A stretch of 8,163 bases of DNA from Candidatus Sumerlaeota bacterium (GTDB lineage: Bacteria > Sumerlaeota > Sumerlaeia > JADFCT01), in the NCBI GenBank assembly GCA_026398575.1, contig JAPLSP010000636.1, positions 1 to 8,163 of the forward strand. The letters are read 5' to 3'. The notes below the pieces were generated by a model that saw only the letters and a list, made by a program, of their open reading frames with translations, searched no databases and had not been told where the DNA came from. Positions 6,542 to 8,163 of the stretch are shown piece by piece; the first letter of the stretch is position 1, and every line of letters begins with the position of its first letter. Both the position numbers and the translations under genes were made by a program.

Positions 6542-6862
6542 ATGGCCGTTCAAAAAGCCACGGGGATTTGCACGTGCGGCTCAAATCAGCTGGCCTTTAC
6601 GCGCTGCGGGCGTTGCGCCAAGCCGGTCTGCGAGCAATGCAAAGTCGAGCGCAATGGGGAAGCATATTGCAGCCTGGAATGCGCCGAGGTCGCACAGCGA
6701 TACCTTGCCAGCGAGGGCAAAAGCATTCCCCGCTCGCGCCCGGTGAGCATCTGGGGAGCGATCTTTGGCCTTTTGTGCTTCGCGGTGATCGCCTGGCTGG
6801 CCTGGTGGCTTTACTTCAGCGGCCCTGGACCCGATCAGCTGAGGAAGATGATTGGGATTTAA
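6542..6862 (+). CDS. Small Cys-rich zinc-binding-like protein with one transmembrane helix
   Basis: A 106-residue protein that starts at ATG 6542, 9 bases after GGAGG. The N-terminal half has cysteines at 10, 12, 22, 25, 30, 33, 43 and 47. The CxxC pairs at 22/25 and 30/33 plus CxxxC at 43/47 resemble B-box-like zinc fingers found at the N-termini of some bacterial membrane proteins. Residues 69-92 are strongly hydrophobic (SIWGAIFGLL onward, with four Trp) and should form one membrane helix. The Arg-rich stretch before it (R64, R66) suggests that the Cys domain is cytoplasmic by the positive-inside rule. The protein ends 12-14 residues after the helix. No enzymatic motif is visible and the function is unknown; a small membrane adaptor is one guess. 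It is divergent from the protease gene and convergent with the epimerase gene. Confidence 0.8.
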   Translation: MAVQKATGICTCGSNQLAFTRCGRCAKPVCEQCKVERNGEAYCSLECAEVAQRYLASEGKSIPRSRPVSIWGAIFGLLCFAVIAWLAWWLYFSGPGPDQLRKMIGI

Positions 6863-6863
6863 T

Positions 6864-6898
6864 GTTTTGCATTTCTCATTTTACAGTTTACATTATTC
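6864..6898. repeat. Heptamer array E between convergent genes, overlapping the epimerase stop
   Basis: Five degenerate 7-bp units: GTTTTGC, ATTTCTC, ATTTTAC, AGTTTAC, ATTATTC. It begins one base after the zinc-binding-like gene's stop (6860-6862) and runs through the epimerase stop codon (TAA, complement of 6893-6895). It has the same composition as array D. No GC-rich terminator hairpin is present in this 30-base gap. Confidence 0.8.
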
Positions 6899-7840
6899 CT
6901 TTGCGGCTTGGTCCCGATACCATTCGATTGTCCTCCGCAATCCTTCCTCGAAGGAGATCGTGGGTTCATAGCCAAGCAGGGCGCGGGCTTTCGAGATATC
7001 GGCTTTCGAGTGCCGCACGTCGCCGGCGCGCGGGGGAGCAAATTGCGGCGTGAGATTGCAGCCCAAAATCTTTTGGAGGGTCTCGAACAGCTGCAAGACG
7101 GTGCTGGATGCGCCGCAGGCGATGTTGATGACTTCGCCGTTGGCGTTGAAAGGGGCGCGGGCGGCCAGCAGGTTGGCGAGCACGTTGTTTTCAACGTAAG
7201 TGAAATCGCGCGACTGGCCGCCATCGCCTTCGATCTTCGGCGCTTCGCCCGCCAGCATCTGCGTGCAAAACTTCGCAATGACGCCGCTATATTGCGACGC
7301 CGGGTCCTGGCGCGGGCCAAACACATTGAAATAGCGCAGGCTCACCGTTTCCATTTCATAGCAGACGCTGAAGGCTTTGCAGTATCCTTCGCAGGCGAAC
7401 TTGGAAACCGCGTAAGGCGAGCGCGGCTCGGGGAGCAGAGTTTCAACCTTGAATTCGGCCTGTTGATCGCCGTAGGCCGAGCTCGAAGCCGCATAAACAA
7501 AGCGCTTGATGCAGGCTTCGCGCGCCGCAATCAGCAGGTTCAGCGTTCCCGTGACGTTGCTCTCGTGCGTCAGCAAAGGATTGGCGACCGACCGCGGCAC
7601 GGAAGGGATCGCCGCCTGATGCAGAATGTAGTCCATATCTTTCGCGGCGCGCCGGCAGTCGTCCGGATTGCGCAGATCGCCTTCGAGCAAGTCAATCTTG
7701 TTGCGAATATGCGCCAGATTATTTGGGAAGCCGGTGGAGTAATTGTCCAGCACCCGGACCGACTCGCCCTGTGCGCACAAGTATTCGGCGATGTTGGAAC
7801 CGATAAATCCGGCGCCGCCCGTGACAAGATAATTCGCCAT
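6893..7840 (-). CDS. NAD-dependent sugar-nucleotide epimerase, extended SDR family (UDP-GlcNAc/UDP-Glc 4-epimerase-like)
   Basis: A 315-residue complete extended short-chain dehydrogenase. TGGAGFIG at 7-14 is the Rossmann NAD-binding motif. D32 in LDNYSTG should bind the adenosine ribose, and GDLRNPDD at 54-61 is the next cofactor motif. The catalytic set is S119-S121 with Y143 and K147 (YAVSK). The segments HQAAIPSVPRSV (74-85), RYFNVFGPRQDP (169-180), DFTYVENN (212-219) and RAGDVRHS (271-278) match the 4-epimerase subgroup that includes WbpP and related UDP-GlcNAc/UDP-Gal(NAc) epimerases. These interconvert C4 epimers of UDP-hexoses in the cytoplasm to supply surface polysaccharide. Exact substrate cannot be fixed here; UDP-glucose 4-epimerase or UDP-glucuronate epimerase activity is possible. 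ATG at 7840 is preceded by AGGCGG at 4 bases. The stop codon lies within a heptamer array. No glycosyltransferase neighbours are visible. Confidence 0.92.
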   Translation of the reverse strand: MANYLVTGGAGFIGSNIAEYLCAQGESVRVLDNYSTGFPNNLAHIRNKIDLLEGDLRNPDDCRRAAKDMDYILHQAAIPSVPRSVANPLLTHESNVTGTLNLLIAAREACIKRFVYAASSSAYGDQQAEFKVETLLPEPRSPYAVSKFACEGYCKAFSVCYEMETVSLRYFNVFGPRQDPASQYSGVIAKFCTQMLAGEAPKIEGDGGQSRDFTYVENNVLANLLAARAPFNANGEVINIACGASSTVLQLFETLQKILGCNLTPQFAPPRAGDVRHSKADISKARALLGYEPTISFEEGLRRTIEWYRDQAAKE

Positions 7841-8163
7841 AATGCCGCCTGACTGGGAAGAATATTTGAGAAGATGATTTGAGAATCCAATTCAGGACGA
7901 AAATCCATATCGCTCTCGAAACTGCATAGATCGCGCGCCTGTCGTTTCGTCCCTTCAACCATGCGCGCGCTGCTGATTGATAAACGGAATCTCGGGGTGA
8001 AATCAATGCGAAACGCCGCCGCCCGAAACGCCATGCCCGTTGCGCAAGGGCACATCACTCTGTAAGCACGAGACCTTTGCCGCTAGGTGATGAAAAGCGG
8101 TATCTATCAGGATTGGCGCCGCATGGTAGGCCGCTCCGCTCCGTCGGGCGGCCTTGGCGCGCT
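7841..8163. other. Region upstream of the epimerase with no supportable gene
   Basis: Reading frames here are antisense or out-of-frame extensions with no recognisable protein. The part nearest the epimerase start holds a 9-bp direct repeat ATTTGAGAA at 7864-7872 and 7877-7885 (13-bp period), which could be an operator or chance. A second 9-bp repeat, CGAAACGCC, occurs at 8009-8017 and 8024-8032. No convincing promoter pair was found; TTGGAT on the minus strand lacks a good -10. The right edge holds a GC-rich hairpin. Confidence 0.4.
8128..8154. repeat. GC-rich hairpin with a CGCTCCG loop (REP-like)
   Basis: AGGCCGC (8128-8134) pairs perfectly with GCGGCCT (8148-8154) around a 13-base loop that contains TCCGCTCCG. 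The layout (short GC stem, loop of a repeated CGCTYCG unit) recalls the 8-bp stem and TCGCTTCGCTTC loop at 868-895. It lies at the window edge, so its full extent is unknown. Confidence 0.45.

Noticed and set aside
6908..7852. Plus-strand frame of 314 codons opposite the epimerase.
   Set aside because: It is antisense to a gene with complete catalytic motifs, and the product resembles no protein.
8038..8054. Near-palindrome around TTGCGCAA.
   Set aside because: It is short, imperfect outside the 8-bp centre, and has no link to a promoter or repeat copy in this window. Chance is likely.
7570..8058. Minus-strand frame overlapping the epimerase 5' end and running upstream.
   Set aside because: It is out of frame with the epimerase and gives a low-complexity product. 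No homology or start signal favours it.

Overview
The window is GC-rich bacterial DNA carrying four protein genes: one cut by the left edge, two complete small or medium genes, and one very large secreted protease gene. Modular PPC and FN3 domains joined by Pro/Thr/Ser linkers, tandem 7-bp repeats and palindromic intergenic elements together suggest an environmental, possibly uncultured, Gram-negative lineage such as those around Planctomycetes or candidate phyla. The sequence alone does not fix the phylum.

Layout. Bases 1-543 (+) are the 3' end of an RsmB-type rRNA cytosine-5 methyltransferase. Bases 544-966 lie between convergent genes and are almost filled by a composite inverted-repeat element (554-960) with a REPIN-like core of two palindromes in inverted orientation. 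Bases 967-6141 (-) encode a 1724-residue exported serine endopeptidase of the lysyl endopeptidase type. Its order is signal peptide, propeptide, S1 protease, PPC-FN3-PPC-FN3-PPC, a BACON/Ig-like domain, and an unrecognised beta-rich C-terminus of about 450 residues. Bases 6142-6541 are a divergent intergenic region with a plausible promoter for the protease gene and a pair of inverted heptamer arrays. Bases 6542-6862 (+) encode a 106-residue Cys-rich zinc-binding-like protein with one membrane span. Bases 6893-7840 (-) encode an NAD-dependent sugar-nucleotide epimerase resembling UDP-GlcNAc/UDP-Glc 4-epimerases. Bases 7841-8163 hold no gene that I can support and end in a GC-rich hairpin.

The most striking feature is five separate tandem arrays of 7-bp units (5133-5174, 5508-5616, 6261-6302, 6358-6402, 6864-6898), built from three unit families, within 1.8 kb. 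Two lie in frame inside the protease propeptide, where 3 x 7 bp gives a 7-residue peptide period. One of these ends directly at the predicted Lys autoprocessing site. Two form an inverted pair between divergent genes. The fifth fills the gap between two convergent genes and supplies the epimerase stop codon.

The genes do not form an evident operon: adjacent genes are all convergent or divergent. rRNA modification, extracellular proteolysis and sugar-nucleotide metabolism appear to be independent functions here.
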